6,584 nt of DNA. It comes from Phascolarctobacterium sp. (GTDB taxonomy: Bacteria > Bacillota > Negativicutes > Acidaminococcales > Acidaminococcaceae). The stretch spans positions 1 to 6,584 of the forward strand of contig JAIHZV010000065.1 in assembly GCA_022718015.1 (NCBI GenBank), read 5' to 3'. The translations under genes were made by a program, and so were the position numbers. Under the pieces are notes generated by a model. That model saw only the letters and a list, made by a program, of their open reading frames with translations, ran no database searches and had not been told where the DNA came from. Below, piece after piece: positions 1 through 6,010 of the stretch. How positions within the stretch are numbered: position 1 is the first letter of the stretch; each line of letters opens with the position of its first letter.

Positions 1-1062
1 GCTGTTGCCGGTGCGCATGGCAAGACCACGACCAGTGCGATGATTTCCTGCATTGCTGCTGAAAGCGGCATCGACCCGACGGTTATCATCGGCGGCGAGG
101 TGAGCAGCCTCGGCGGCAACGCCCGTAATGGCGAGGGCCGCTTTGTAGTGGCGGAGGCCGACGAGAGCGACGGCTCCTTCCTCAAGCTGTATCCGTATCT
201 GGCCGTAGTAACCAATATTGAGGACGACCATCTGGACCACTATGGTACAGAGGAAAATATTTACCAGGCGTTCAAGCAGTTCGTCGGCAACATCAAGGAG
301 GGCGGCAAGGCTATCCTCTGTGCTGACAATGCGAAGGTTATGCGTCTGGCAGCAGAAACAGACAAAAACGTTATTACCTACGGCGTTGAAGGCGAGAACG
401 CCGACTATACCGCAAAAAATATCAGCTATGGCGTTAACGGCACCTCTTATGATTTATATTATAAGGGCGAGCTCGTGACCACCGTACAGCTCATCGTTCC
501 CGGCCGTCATAACGTGCTCAATTCCATGGGCGCTTATGCTGCTGCACACGAGATGGGCATTGCTAAAGAAAAGATTCTGGCCTCGCTGAAAAAGTTCGGC
601 GGTGCCAAACGCCGTTTTGAAACCAAGGGCAAGGTCGGCGGCGTGTGGGTGGTTGATGATTATGCGCATCATCCGACGGAAATCGGCGTAACGCTGAAGG
701 CTGCGCGTCAGACGAAGCCGGCAAGACTTCTGTGCGTATTCCAGCCGCACCGCTACACGCGTACCAAGCTGCTGTTTGATGAGTTCTGCCAATGCTTTAA
801 GGATTGCGACGAGCTGATCATCACGGATATCTACGCAGCAAGCGAGGACCCGATTCCCGGCGTAAGCAGCCTGCATCTGGCGGAGGGCATCAAGGCCGCA
901 ACCGGACAGGATGTCAAGTACATCGGCAGACTGACCAAGGCTGAGGAATATCTTGAGGGGATTGTCAGCGAGGGTGATCTGGTTATGACCATCGGCGCTG
1001 GTGATGTATTTAAAATTGGTGAAGAATTAGTTAGAGAATTGGAGCGAAATAAAAATGAATAA
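1..1062 (+). CDS. murC: UDP-N-acetylmuramate--L-alanine ligase, 5' partial
   Basis: Cytoplasmic ATP-dependent ligase that adds L-alanine to UDP-MurNAc, the first step of the peptidoglycan stem peptide. The reading frame is open from base 1, so the gene starts outside the window. 353 residues are visible against about 450-460 for the family, so roughly 100 N-terminal residues (most of the UDP-binding domain) are missing. The visible part opens with the P-loop GAHGKTTT (residues 4-11, Lys8 binding ATP phosphate). It continues with the Mur-ligase central motif EADESDGSFLKLYP and NIEDDHLDHYG, and the C-terminal domain motifs DDYAHHPTE (about 219-227) and FQPHRYTRT. The DYAHHPTE and HRYTRT signatures separate MurC from MurD, MurE and MurF. 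The end overlaps ddl by 8 bases, indicating co-transcription and probably translational coupling. No murB follows. Identification is firm. Confidence 0.97.
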   Translation, partial: AVAGAHGKTTTSAMISCIAAESGIDPTVIIGGEVSSLGGNARNGEGRFVVAEADESDGSFLKLYPYLAVVTNIEDDHLDHYGTEENIYQAFKQFVGNIKEGGKAILCADNAKVMRLAAETDKNVITYGVEGENADYTAKNISYGVNGTSYDLYYKGELVTTVQLIVPGRHNVLNSMGAYAAAHEMGIAKEKILASLKKFGGAKRRFETKGKVGGVWVVDDYAHHPTEIGVTLKAARQTKPARLLCVFQPHRYTRTKLLFDEFCQCFKDCDELIITDIYAASEDPIPGVSSLHLAEGIKAATGQDVKYIGRLTKAEEYLEGIVSEGDLVMTIGAGDVFKIGEELVRELERNKNE

Positions 1063-1996
1063 ACAGGATGTAGTAGCAGTTGTTCTGGGCGGCCCTTCTT
1101 CTGAAGCCGAGATTTCCCGTGTAACCGGTGGCGCTATTGCCGGCGCTCTGCGTGAAAAGGGCTATAATGCTAAGGAGCTGGAGCTTGACCCGGCCAACCT
1201 GATCAATGATTTGCGTGCAATGGATGCGAAGGTTGTCTTCAACGCTGTACATGGTATGTACGGCGAGGACGGCCGCCTGCAGAGCATTCTCGAGGCTGCC
1301 GGAATGCCCTACACTGGCTGCGGCGTGCTGGCAAGCGCTGTATCTATGGATAAATCTGCTACCAAGCGTTATCTGCAGTCCGCAGGCATTCCTACTGCCC
1401 CCTGCATGATTATCAACAAGCAGGATGCAGGCGATTTAAATGCTTTGGCTGAAAAAATCGTGGCCGAGTTTGGTCTGCCGGTGGTTATTAAGGCAGCAAC
1501 GCAGGGCTCCAGCATCGGCGTAACCATTCCGAAGACTGCAGAGGAGGTTGTGCCTGCACTGGAGGATTCCTTCAAGTATTCGCAAAACGTACTTGCAGAA
1601 AAGTGCATCCAGGGTAAGGAGCTGACCATCTCCATGATGGAGGAGGACGGCGAGCCGAAGGCGCTGCCTGTTATTTGGATTGCGCCGCACTCCGGTGCCT
1701 ACGATTTCCATTCCAAATATACCAAGGGCGCGACAGATTATCACTGCCCGGCTCCGTTCGATGAAGCAACCACCGCTTATATTCAGGGCGTTGCCAAGGA
1801 TACCTATAAGCTGCTGGGCCTGTCCGGCGTAGCACGCGTGGACGCTATCCTCGGCGAGGACGGCGTAGCCTATGTGCTCGAGGCCAACACTGTCCCCGGC
1901 ATGACGGCGACGAGCCTTGTACCGAAGGCTGCTGCTGCTGTGGGCATTTCCTTCCCGGAGCTGTGCGAAAAGATTCTGCTCAGCGCACACAAATAA
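1055..1996 (+). CDS. ddl: D-alanine--D-alanine ligase
   Basis: Makes the D-Ala-D-Ala dipeptide that MurF joins to the muramyl tripeptide; cytoplasmic ATP-grasp enzyme. The 313-residue length is normal for the short (DdlB-like) class. Visible motifs are GGPSSEAEIS (12-21, Glu17 matching E. coli DdlB Glu15), FNAVHGMYGEDG (62-73), the ATP-grasp GSSIGV (Ser152 matching Ser150), KY at 221-222 (Tyr222 matching Tyr216 of the omega loop), and the Mg-binding set Asp263, Glu276 and Asn278 in RVDAIL...VLEANTVPGMT. The intact Glu-Ser-Tyr triad with Lys-Tyr in the omega loop argues for D-Ala-D-Ala rather than D-Ala-D-Lac specificity. A small deviation is VIKAATQG where VIKPxxEG is usual. The ATG at 1055 has GGAG at 1041-1044 inside the murC end and overlaps murC by 8 bases. 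Confidence 0.97.
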   Translation: MNKQDVVAVVLGGPSSEAEISRVTGGAIAGALREKGYNAKELELDPANLINDLRAMDAKVVFNAVHGMYGEDGRLQSILEAAGMPYTGCGVLASAVSMDKSATKRYLQSAGIPTAPCMIINKQDAGDLNALAEKIVAEFGLPVVIKAATQGSSIGVTIPKTAEEVVPALEDSFKYSQNVLAEKCIQGKELTISMMEEDGEPKALPVIWIAPHSGAYDFHSKYTKGATDYHCPAPFDEATTAYIQGVAKDTYKLLGLSGVARVDAILGEDGVAYVLEANTVPGMTATSLVPKAAAAVGISFPELCEKILLSAHK

Positions 1997-2015
1997 TTTC
2001 TAGTCAGTAACTATC

Positions 2016-2025
2016 AAAGGAGGTG
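2016..2025 (+). promoter_or_regulatory. Ribosome binding site deciding the ftsQ start
   Basis: AAAGGAGGTG is a near-perfect anti-16S match. An in-frame GTG at 2023 lies inside this site and cannot be served by it. The next in-frame GTG, at 2032, sits 8 bases past GGAGG and is the natural start. Confidence 0.85.
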
Positions 2026-2031
2026 CGGCGC

Positions 2032-2817
2032 GTGAACGATGAACAATGGTCAATCAAGACAAGGCTTAGGCGTGCGCGCAGAAGGAAGCGTTTGCGTTTG
2101 CTGTGCCTGCTTGTTATTCTGGGGCTCGTCTCCTATGGCAGCGTGAAGGGCTGGGAGTATATCCATAGTCCGCAGTTTGCCTTCGGCAGAGTGGAGCTGC
2201 ACGGCACCAATCTGCTGACCGAAAAGGACATCATTGCTCTTGGCGGCAGCACCGAGCCTTTGAATTTATTTAATTACAGCTTCTCCCGTCTGGGTGACGG
2301 GCTGAAGCACGATGTACGCTTCAAAACGACCGAGGCGCATTACCGCTTCCCTGATACCGTCGTCGTGACGGTGGAGGAGCGCGAGCCTGCGCTGTACGTT
2401 GCCAACTCCTATCACAGCTATCTGAAGCTGGATTACAGCGGCCTGGTGCTGAACGTGACGACCGGCATCCCCGATGCTAAGGCGCCGGTGCTCGTCGGTG
2501 CGCTGTGCGGCAACGGTTATATCGGTGATACGATTACTAATCAATGCGTGCTGAACATTTTGAGCTTTCTCAAGCAGCTGACTCCCGAGGCGCGTGAGCG
2601 TATCGGCGAGATAGCGATTGATGACCGTCAGCAGGCTAAGTTGCGCCTGATAGGAAGCTTTCCTATCTTGCTGGGCGCGGTGAGCGAGCTGCCGGAGAAG
2701 GCTCCCTTATATATGACGGTCTTTGATGAGATAAAAGATAAGAATATCCAAGCTGAATATATTGACTTAACCTTTGCTAAACCGTACATTAAGCTTTTGC
2801 CGAAGCAGGATAAGTAG
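2032..2817 (+). CDS. ftsQ: Cell division protein FtsQ/DivIB
   Basis: Bitopic membrane protein of the divisome. With FtsL and FtsB (DivIC) it links the Z-ring to septal peptidoglycan synthesis. The 261 residues from the GTG at 2032 show the family layout. There is a short, very basic cytoplasmic tail (KTRLRRARRRKRLR, 9-22) and one transmembrane helix (about 23-40). A POTRA domain follows at about 50-118 (FAFGRVELHGTNLLTEKDI ... HYRFPDTVVVTVEEREPALYV), then the extracytoplasmic beta domain. The PxTVVVxVxEREP stretch at the end of POTRA is characteristic. The length is typical. Sequence outside POTRA is poorly conserved in this family, so the call rests on topology, POTRA and position between ddl and the DUF881 gene. 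It lies 35 bases after ddl and uses a strong ribosome binding site. An upstream GTG at 2023 was rejected because it overlaps that site. Confidence 0.93.
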   Translation: MNDEQWSIKTRLRRARRRKRLRLLCLLVILGLVSYGSVKGWEYIHSPQFAFGRVELHGTNLLTEKDIIALGGSTEPLNLFNYSFSRLGDGLKHDVRFKTTEAHYRFPDTVVVTVEEREPALYVANSYHSYLKLDYSGLVLNVTTGIPDAKAPVLVGALCGNGYIGDTITNQCVLNILSFLKQLTPEARERIGEIAIDDRQQAKLRLIGSFPILLGAVSELPEKAPLYMTVFDEIKDKNIQAEYIDLTFAKPYIKLLPKQDK

Positions 2818-2868
2818 GGCTTTGCCATACAGCGGCCTAGACGGTCTTATATATTAGAGGGTGAAATA

Positions 2869-3567
2869 ATGAAAGAAATATTTACAATGGATGTCAAGGG
2901 TAAGCTGCTTATAGCTGTTGTGTTTGTGGTGTTGGGCTTTATGCTTTCTGTACAATATAAAACTACGGAAAGGCAAAGGACAGTGCGCATGGACAGGGTT
3001 GAGGATTTGTCCGAGCGCTTGAAGGTCATGGAGGCAGAGAATAAGCATCTGATGGAGCAGCTGGACCAGTTTCGCAGCGGCGCTATCAGCACTCCTGCCG
3101 ATGAAAAAATGCAGATTCTCGCAGGCTCTACGGAGGTAGAGGGACAGGGCATTGAAATAGTTTTGGATGACAGCAATATCGCTAAAAAGGCGAACGAGGA
3201 TCCGAACCTGTATATCCTCCATGATGAGGATTTGCTGCGCGTGCTCAACGAGCTGCGTGCGGCCGGAGCAGAGGCTATTTCTCTCAACGACCAGCGTATC
3301 GTGGCTATGAGCGAGGTCCGCTGTGCAGGCCCGACGATTTCTGTCAACAATGTGCGCAGTGCGCCGCCGTATGTCATTAAGGCTATCGGTGCGCCGAAAA
3401 CCTTGTCCAGCGCTTTGCGTCTGCGTGGCGGCGTGGCGGAAACCTTTGAGTTCTGGGGCATACAGGTAAAAATCAAGACGGTGGAGAATTTGAAGATACC
3501 GGCGCTTAAGGCACCGCGTACCTTTGAATATGCCAAGGTTGTGGAAGGCGAGGAGGCAGCAAAATGA
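2869..3567 (+). CDS. DUF881 family membrane-anchored coiled-coil protein (YlxW/YlxX-like)
   Basis: Member of the DUF881 family found next to sbp in the division clusters of many Bacillota; biochemical function is unknown. The 232 residues are close to the length of B. subtilis YlxW. It has a short cytoplasmic start, an uncleaved signal anchor (about 11-28), a predicted coiled coil (about 38-69: RVEDLSERLKVMEAENKHL and on), then the globular DUF881 domain (about 85-220). The domain includes EGQGIEIVLDD, the AEAISLNDQRIV segment and the RGG turn near 186-188. The C-terminal part should lie outside the cytoplasmic membrane. The start ATG has AGAGGGTG at 2856-2863. The last codon overlaps the sbp start (ATGA), so the pair is probably translationally coupled. 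B. subtilis has two DUF881 genes here (ylxW, ylxX); only one is present in this window. A role in division or envelope assembly is inferred from position only. Confidence 0.9.
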   Translation: MKEIFTMDVKGKLLIAVVFVVLGFMLSVQYKTTERQRTVRMDRVEDLSERLKVMEAENKHLMEQLDQFRSGAISTPADEKMQILAGSTEVEGQGIEIVLDDSNIAKKANEDPNLYILHDEDLLRVLNELRAAGAEAISLNDQRIVAMSEVRCAGPTISVNNVRSAPPYVIKAIGAPKTLSSALRLRGGVAETFEFWGIQVKIKTVENLKIPALKAPRTFEYAKVVEGEEAAK

Positions 3568-3896
3568 TTTATTATGCAGTCGTTGGTCTGTTTATCGGCT
3601 TTGCAGCCGGAGCCTACTGTCCGTTCAGCGTGCCGCCGCAATATGCACGTCTGCTGGCTGTGGCCGTTATGGCCGGCCTTGACGCAGTGCTGGGCGGTGT
3701 GCGTGCCTCAATGGAGGGCAACTATGATGCCGAGGTCTTTATTTCGGGCTTCTTTATCAACGGCATTCTGGCAGCCTTTTTGTGCTATGCCGGTAATCTC
3801 ATCGGTATTGATTTATACTTAGTAGCAATCCTGATTTTTGGTATGCGTATCTTCCAGAATCTTGCTATCATCCGTCGTTTATATATGGGCAAATAA
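3564..3896 (+). CDS. sbp: Small basic protein Sbp (DUF1290 family)
   Basis: Small integral membrane protein of the DUF1290 family, regularly found between ylxX and ftsA/ftsZ in Bacillota. Its function is not established; a link to division is inferred from position. The 110 residues (B. subtilis Sbp is about 120) form three to four hydrophobic segments: about 3-20, 30-47, 57-78 and 82-98. Conserved-looking features are the GxxxG-type first helix ending in YCPFSVPPQYARLL, the AGLDAVLGGVRA segment, and the FISGFFINGILAAFLCYAGN helix. The gene begins inside the last codon of the DUF881 gene (ATGA, 4-base overlap), as expected for coupled membrane partners. It is followed by the 152-base leader of ftsZ instead of ftsA. 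Confidence 0.93.
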   Translation: MIYYAVVGLFIGFAAGAYCPFSVPPQYARLLAVAVMAGLDAVLGGVRASMEGNYDAEVFISGFFINGILAAFLCYAGNLIGIDLYLVAILIFGMRIFQNLAIIRRLYMGK

Positions 3897-4048
3897 GGTT
3901 ATGCTTATACTGGCAGCATCAGCAAGGTGTCTTAACCCTGGTTAAGAAAATATTTCCAACATTTTAGCAGGAGAAATCAGCTGTGTGTTGAACTTTATAA
4001 GAAGGATAATTTACCAATTTGATACCCAAGGTTAAGGGGGACTAAAAT
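3897..4048 (+). promoter_or_regulatory. ftsZ leader, where ftsA would be expected
   Basis: AT-richer spacer of 152 bases between sbp and ftsZ. It holds a perfect 7+7 dyad at 3931-3946, a third copy of the half-site at 4030-4036, and a good ribosome binding site (AAGGGGGA, 4034-4041) 7 bases before the ATG. I see no ftsA remnant, no intrinsic terminator and no convincing sigma-70 promoter. TTGAAC (3988-3993) and GATAAT (4005-4010) are only 11 bases apart. Extra ftsZ transcription from here is plausible but not shown. Confidence 0.5.
3931..3946. promoter_or_regulatory. Perfect dyad CTTAACC-CT-GGTTAAG, candidate operator
   Basis: Two exact inverted 7-base arms are separated by 2 bases, too tight for a stable RNA hairpin and typical of a dimeric protein site. 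It lies 102 bases before the ftsZ start. The same half-site GGTTAAG recurs at 4030-4036, touching the ftsZ ribosome binding site. No known regulator is assigned; the role is inference. Confidence 0.45.
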
Positions 4049-5167
4049 ATGTTTGATGATGTTGAAACTACCTATGACAAACAACTAGCCAATATCAAGG
4101 TAATTGGTGTCGGCGGCGGCGGCAATAACGCTGTCAACCGCATGATTTCCGCCGAGGTGCGTGGCGTGGAATTTATTGCTGTGAACTGTGATGCACAGGC
4201 ACTGATGCTTTCTAAGGCTGAAACAAAAATCCAGATTGGCGAAAAGCTGACCAAGGGCCTTGGCGCCGGTGCTAATCCCGAGATTGGCGAAAAGGCTGCT
4301 GAGGAAACTCGCGACCAGATTATCGAAGCACTGAAGGGTGCAGATATGGTTTTTGTTACCGCTGGTATGGGCGGCGGCACTGGTACAGGTGCAGCGCATG
4401 TTGTAGCAGAATGTGCCAAAGAGGTTGGCGCTTTGACCGTCGGCGTTGTTACTAAGCCGTTTATGTTTGAAGGCCGTCGTCGTCTGAACCAGGCAGAGCA
4501 GGGCATTGTCAACCTTAAGGAAAAGGTTGATACCCTGATTACGATTCCGAATGACCGCTTGCTGCAGGTTATTGACCGCCGTACCTCTATGCTCGATGCC
4601 TTCCGCATTGCCGATGATGTGCTGCGTCAAGGCGTGCAGGGCATTTCCGATCTGATCGGTGTACCTGGCCTGATCAATGCCGACTTTGCTGACGTGAAGA
4701 CAATTATGTCTAACGCCGGCAGTGCGCTCATGGGTATTGGTACAGCGAAGGGCGAGGGTGGTGCGAAGGCTGCGGCTGAGGCTGCAATCAAGAGCCCGCT
4801 GCTCGAGGCATCCATCAATGGTGCGCAGGGCGTGCTGTTTAACATCACCGGCGGCAAGGAGCTGTCCTTGTTCGACGTTACCGAGGCTTCTAATATTATT
4901 ACTGAAGCTGTTGACCAGAATGCGAACATCATCTTTGGTGCAGTTATCGACGAAAACCTCAATGATGAAATCCGCGTAACTGTGATTGCTACCGGCTTTG
5001 AAAAGAAACCGGCTCCGGCAAAGCAGGCTTATCCGAGCTATCCGTCTAACAACGGCGGTGCGCAGCCGCAGCGTCCGGCTGAAGCTGAAAAGACGGGTAT
5101 CTTTAACCGTTTCGGCAGCAAATCTGCGGAAGGCTCTAACGAGATTCCGCCATGGCTGCGTCACTAA
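4049..5167 (+). CDS. ftsZ: Cell division protein FtsZ
   Basis: Tubulin-like GTPase that polymerises at mid-cell and recruits the divisome. The 372 residues are in the usual range. Domains in order are a short N-terminal extension (1-14), a GTP-binding Rossmann domain with GGGGNNAVN (22-30) and the tubulin signature GGGTGTG (108-114), NDRLLQ and RTSMLDAF contacts (168-185), and the catalytic T7 loop NADFADVK (210-217). A C-terminal subdomain runs to about 318. A short Pro/Ala/Gln-rich linker (about 319-364) leads to the conserved tail EIPPWLRH (365-372) that binds membrane tethers. The tail has Trp where Phe is common (IPxFLR). No ftsA lies beside it, so the tether (SepF, or FtsA encoded elsewhere) is not visible. 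The start is supported by AAGGGGGA 7 bases upstream. Catalytic motifs are intact. Confidence 0.99.
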   Translation: MFDDVETTYDKQLANIKVIGVGGGGNNAVNRMISAEVRGVEFIAVNCDAQALMLSKAETKIQIGEKLTKGLGAGANPEIGEKAAEETRDQIIEALKGADMVFVTAGMGGGTGTGAAHVVAECAKEVGALTVGVVTKPFMFEGRRRLNQAEQGIVNLKEKVDTLITIPNDRLLQVIDRRTSMLDAFRIADDVLRQGVQGISDLIGVPGLINADFADVKTIMSNAGSALMGIGTAKGEGGAKAAAEAAIKSPLLEASINGAQGVLFNITGGKELSLFDVTEASNIITEAVDQNANIIFGAVIDENLNDEIRVTVIATGFEKKPAPAKQAYPSYPSNNGGAQPQRPAEAEKTGIFNRFGSKSAEGSNEIPPWLRH

Positions 5168-5192
5168 GACGGCGTAAAGAGGAGGCAACAGT

Positions 5193-5663
5193 ATGAAGTG
5201 TCCATTTTGTTCCTACCGTGACAGCCGTGTAGTTGACAGCCGTGCCGTGGAGGATGGTTCCTCTATCCGCCGCCGCCGCGAATGTCCGCAGTGCGGCAAG
5301 CGCTTCACTACTTATGAAAAGTATGAGGAAACGCCGCTGGTTGTCAGCAAGAAGGATGGACGCAGAGAGCTGTTTGATGCCAAAAAGCTTTTGTCTGGCT
5401 TGCTGAAGGCGTTTGAAAAGCGTCCTGTTCCCTATGAAAAGATTCAGTCGATTGCCGAGAGCATTGAACGCGAGCTGCGTATGAACAGCGACTCGGAGGT
5501 GCCGAGTGCGCAGATTGGCGAGCTGGTTATGCAGCATCTGGAGCTGACAGACCAGATTGCCTATGTCCGCTTTGCGTCCGTGTACAGACAGTTTGCTGAT
5601 GTGAAGAATTTCATGCAGGAGCTGGAGCGTATTATGGGCAAGAACAAGGCTGAGGAAAAATAA
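5193..5663 (+). CDS. nrdR: Transcriptional repressor NrdR
   Basis: Nucleotide-sensing repressor of ribonucleotide reductase operons; it binds NrdR boxes when loaded with dATP/ATP. The 156 residues are typical. A zinc ribbon is formed by Cys3, Cys6, Cys31 and Cys34 (CPFC at 3-6, CPQC at 31-34). The basic stretch SSIRRRREC (23-31) and RFTTYE (37-42) belong to the DNA-binding part. The ATP-cone domain follows (about 49-139: VVSKKDGRRELFDAKKL ... YVRFASVYRQFADV). The start has an excellent site, AAAGAGGAGG (5176-5185), 7 bases upstream. It lies 25 bases after ftsZ with no terminator between, so it is probably the last gene of the division operon, ending at the hairpin just downstream. This ties dNTP supply to division expression by position only. 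No NrdR boxes were recognised in the window. Confidence 0.98.
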   Translation: MKCPFCSYRDSRVVDSRAVEDGSSIRRRRECPQCGKRFTTYEKYEETPLVVSKKDGRRELFDAKKLLSGLLKAFEKRPVPYEKIQSIAESIERELRMNSDSEVPSAQIGELVMQHLELTDQIAYVRFASVYRQFADVKNFMQELERIMGKNKAEEK

Positions 5664-5683
5664 CAAACGAAATTGAAGCTTAG

Positions 5684-5744
5684 AAGTGCATTGGTATGCT
5701 TTTGTTGCGTGAGCGACAGAGTGTGCTGATGCACTTTTTTATTT
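5684..5744 (+). terminator. Long G-U-rich hairpin and U-tract after nrdR
   Basis: Bases 5684-5702 pair with 5718-5736 over 19 consecutive pairs, 7 of them G-U. After a single bulged U (5703), five more pairs (5704-5708 with 5713-5717) close a GUGA tetraloop. The 3' arm runs into T6-A-T4 (5735-5745). This is 20 bases after the nrdR stop, so it very probably ends the murC-nrdR transcript. It is much longer than an ordinary terminator, and the G-U pairs make it stable only in the + strand RNA. It may therefore also be an RNase III target or a 3'-end RNA. Confidence 0.85.
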
Positions 5745-5887
5745 TAAAGGTCGCAGAAAAATTTTTTTTGAGAGGTTTTTTCCTTTGCTTACACATTTTT
5801 TGTTTAGTAATTATTGCATTGTAGGTTGTTGCGCCAGGAAATATGGTTAAAAAGTAAATATAGTTGCGCTATAAGATTTATTTTACG
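5745..5887. other. AT-rich spacer between two terminators
   Basis: No convincing gene. It holds an A5T8 tract (5757-5769) and a 7-base direct repeat GTTGCGC (5828-5834 and 5863-5869). A small hairpin TATAG/CTATA (5859-5863 with 5869-5873) is flanked by GTAAA/TTTAC arms (5854-5858, 5882-5886). Possible promoter fragments (TTGAGA at 5768, TATAAG at 5870) do not form a convincing pair. The placement of a terminator directly after it leaves room for a short non-coding RNA, unproven. Confidence 0.4.
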
Positions 5888-5937
5888 AAGCACTAGGCTA
5901 GTACGTTACGTAATAACGTCGGCCTGGTGCTTTTTTT
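5888..5937 (+). terminator. Second intrinsic terminator
   Basis: Stem AAGCACTAGGC (5888-5898) pairs with GCCTGGTGCTT (5922-5932) with one G-U pair. An inner stem ACGTTA/TAACGT (5903-5908 with 5914-5919) closes a CGTAA loop. Seven T follow at 5931-5937. It has no T-tract in the reverse sense, so it acts on + strand transcripts. It backs up the nrdR terminator or ends a separate short transcript. Confidence 0.88.
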
Positions 5938-5960
5938 ATTAGTACGCAAGCGTTGGCATT

Positions 5961-5978
5961 GCACGCCGCAAGGCGTGC
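5961..5978. repeat. Perfect 7-bp hairpin with GCAA loop
   Basis: GCACGCC and GGCGTGC flank a GCAA (GNRA-type) tetraloop. There is no T-tract, so it is not an ordinary terminator. It is the first of two adjacent hairpins, one base apart, that together resemble a REP-like or other dispersed intergenic repeat. Copy number cannot be judged from this window. Confidence 0.6.
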
Positions 5979-5979
5979 G

Positions 5980-6010
5980 CAAGCAAAGGTGTTCGATGCA
6001 CCTTTGCTTG
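5980..6010. repeat. Perfect 12-bp inverted repeat, second of a tandem pair
   Basis: CAAGCAAAGGTG (5980-5991) and CACCTTTGCTTG (5999-6010) are exact complements around a 7-base loop TTCGATG. No T-tract follows on either strand. Its 3' arm overlaps the candidate -35 box (6008-6013) by three bases, so cruciform formation or a bound protein could affect that promoter. Confidence 0.7.

Noticed and set aside
2023..2031. Upstream GTG start for ftsQ giving three extra residues
   Set aside because: The codon lies inside the AAAGGAGGTG ribosome binding site; GTG at 2032 has correct spacing.
3931..3946. CtrA-like box (TTAA-N7-TTAA)
   Set aside because: The spacing here is TTAA-N6-TTAA and CtrA control is a trait of Alphaproteobacteria, which this gene order and protein set do not match.
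3988..4010. Sigma-70 promoter TTGAAC/GATAAT before ftsZ
   Set aside because: The boxes are only 11 bases apart, far too close; no better pair was found in the leader.
4085..5188. Long open frame of 367 codons on the - strand opposite ftsZ
   Set aside because: It is a shadow of the ftsZ coding frame: no ribosome binding site, no recognisable domain, and the + strand gene is certain. The same holds for the other antisense frames, such as those opposite ddl and the DUF881 gene.
5847..5875. Promoter TTAAAA-N17-TATAAG
   Set aside because: The -35 is weak and transcription would begin a few bases before the strong terminator at 5888, giving only the hairpin itself.
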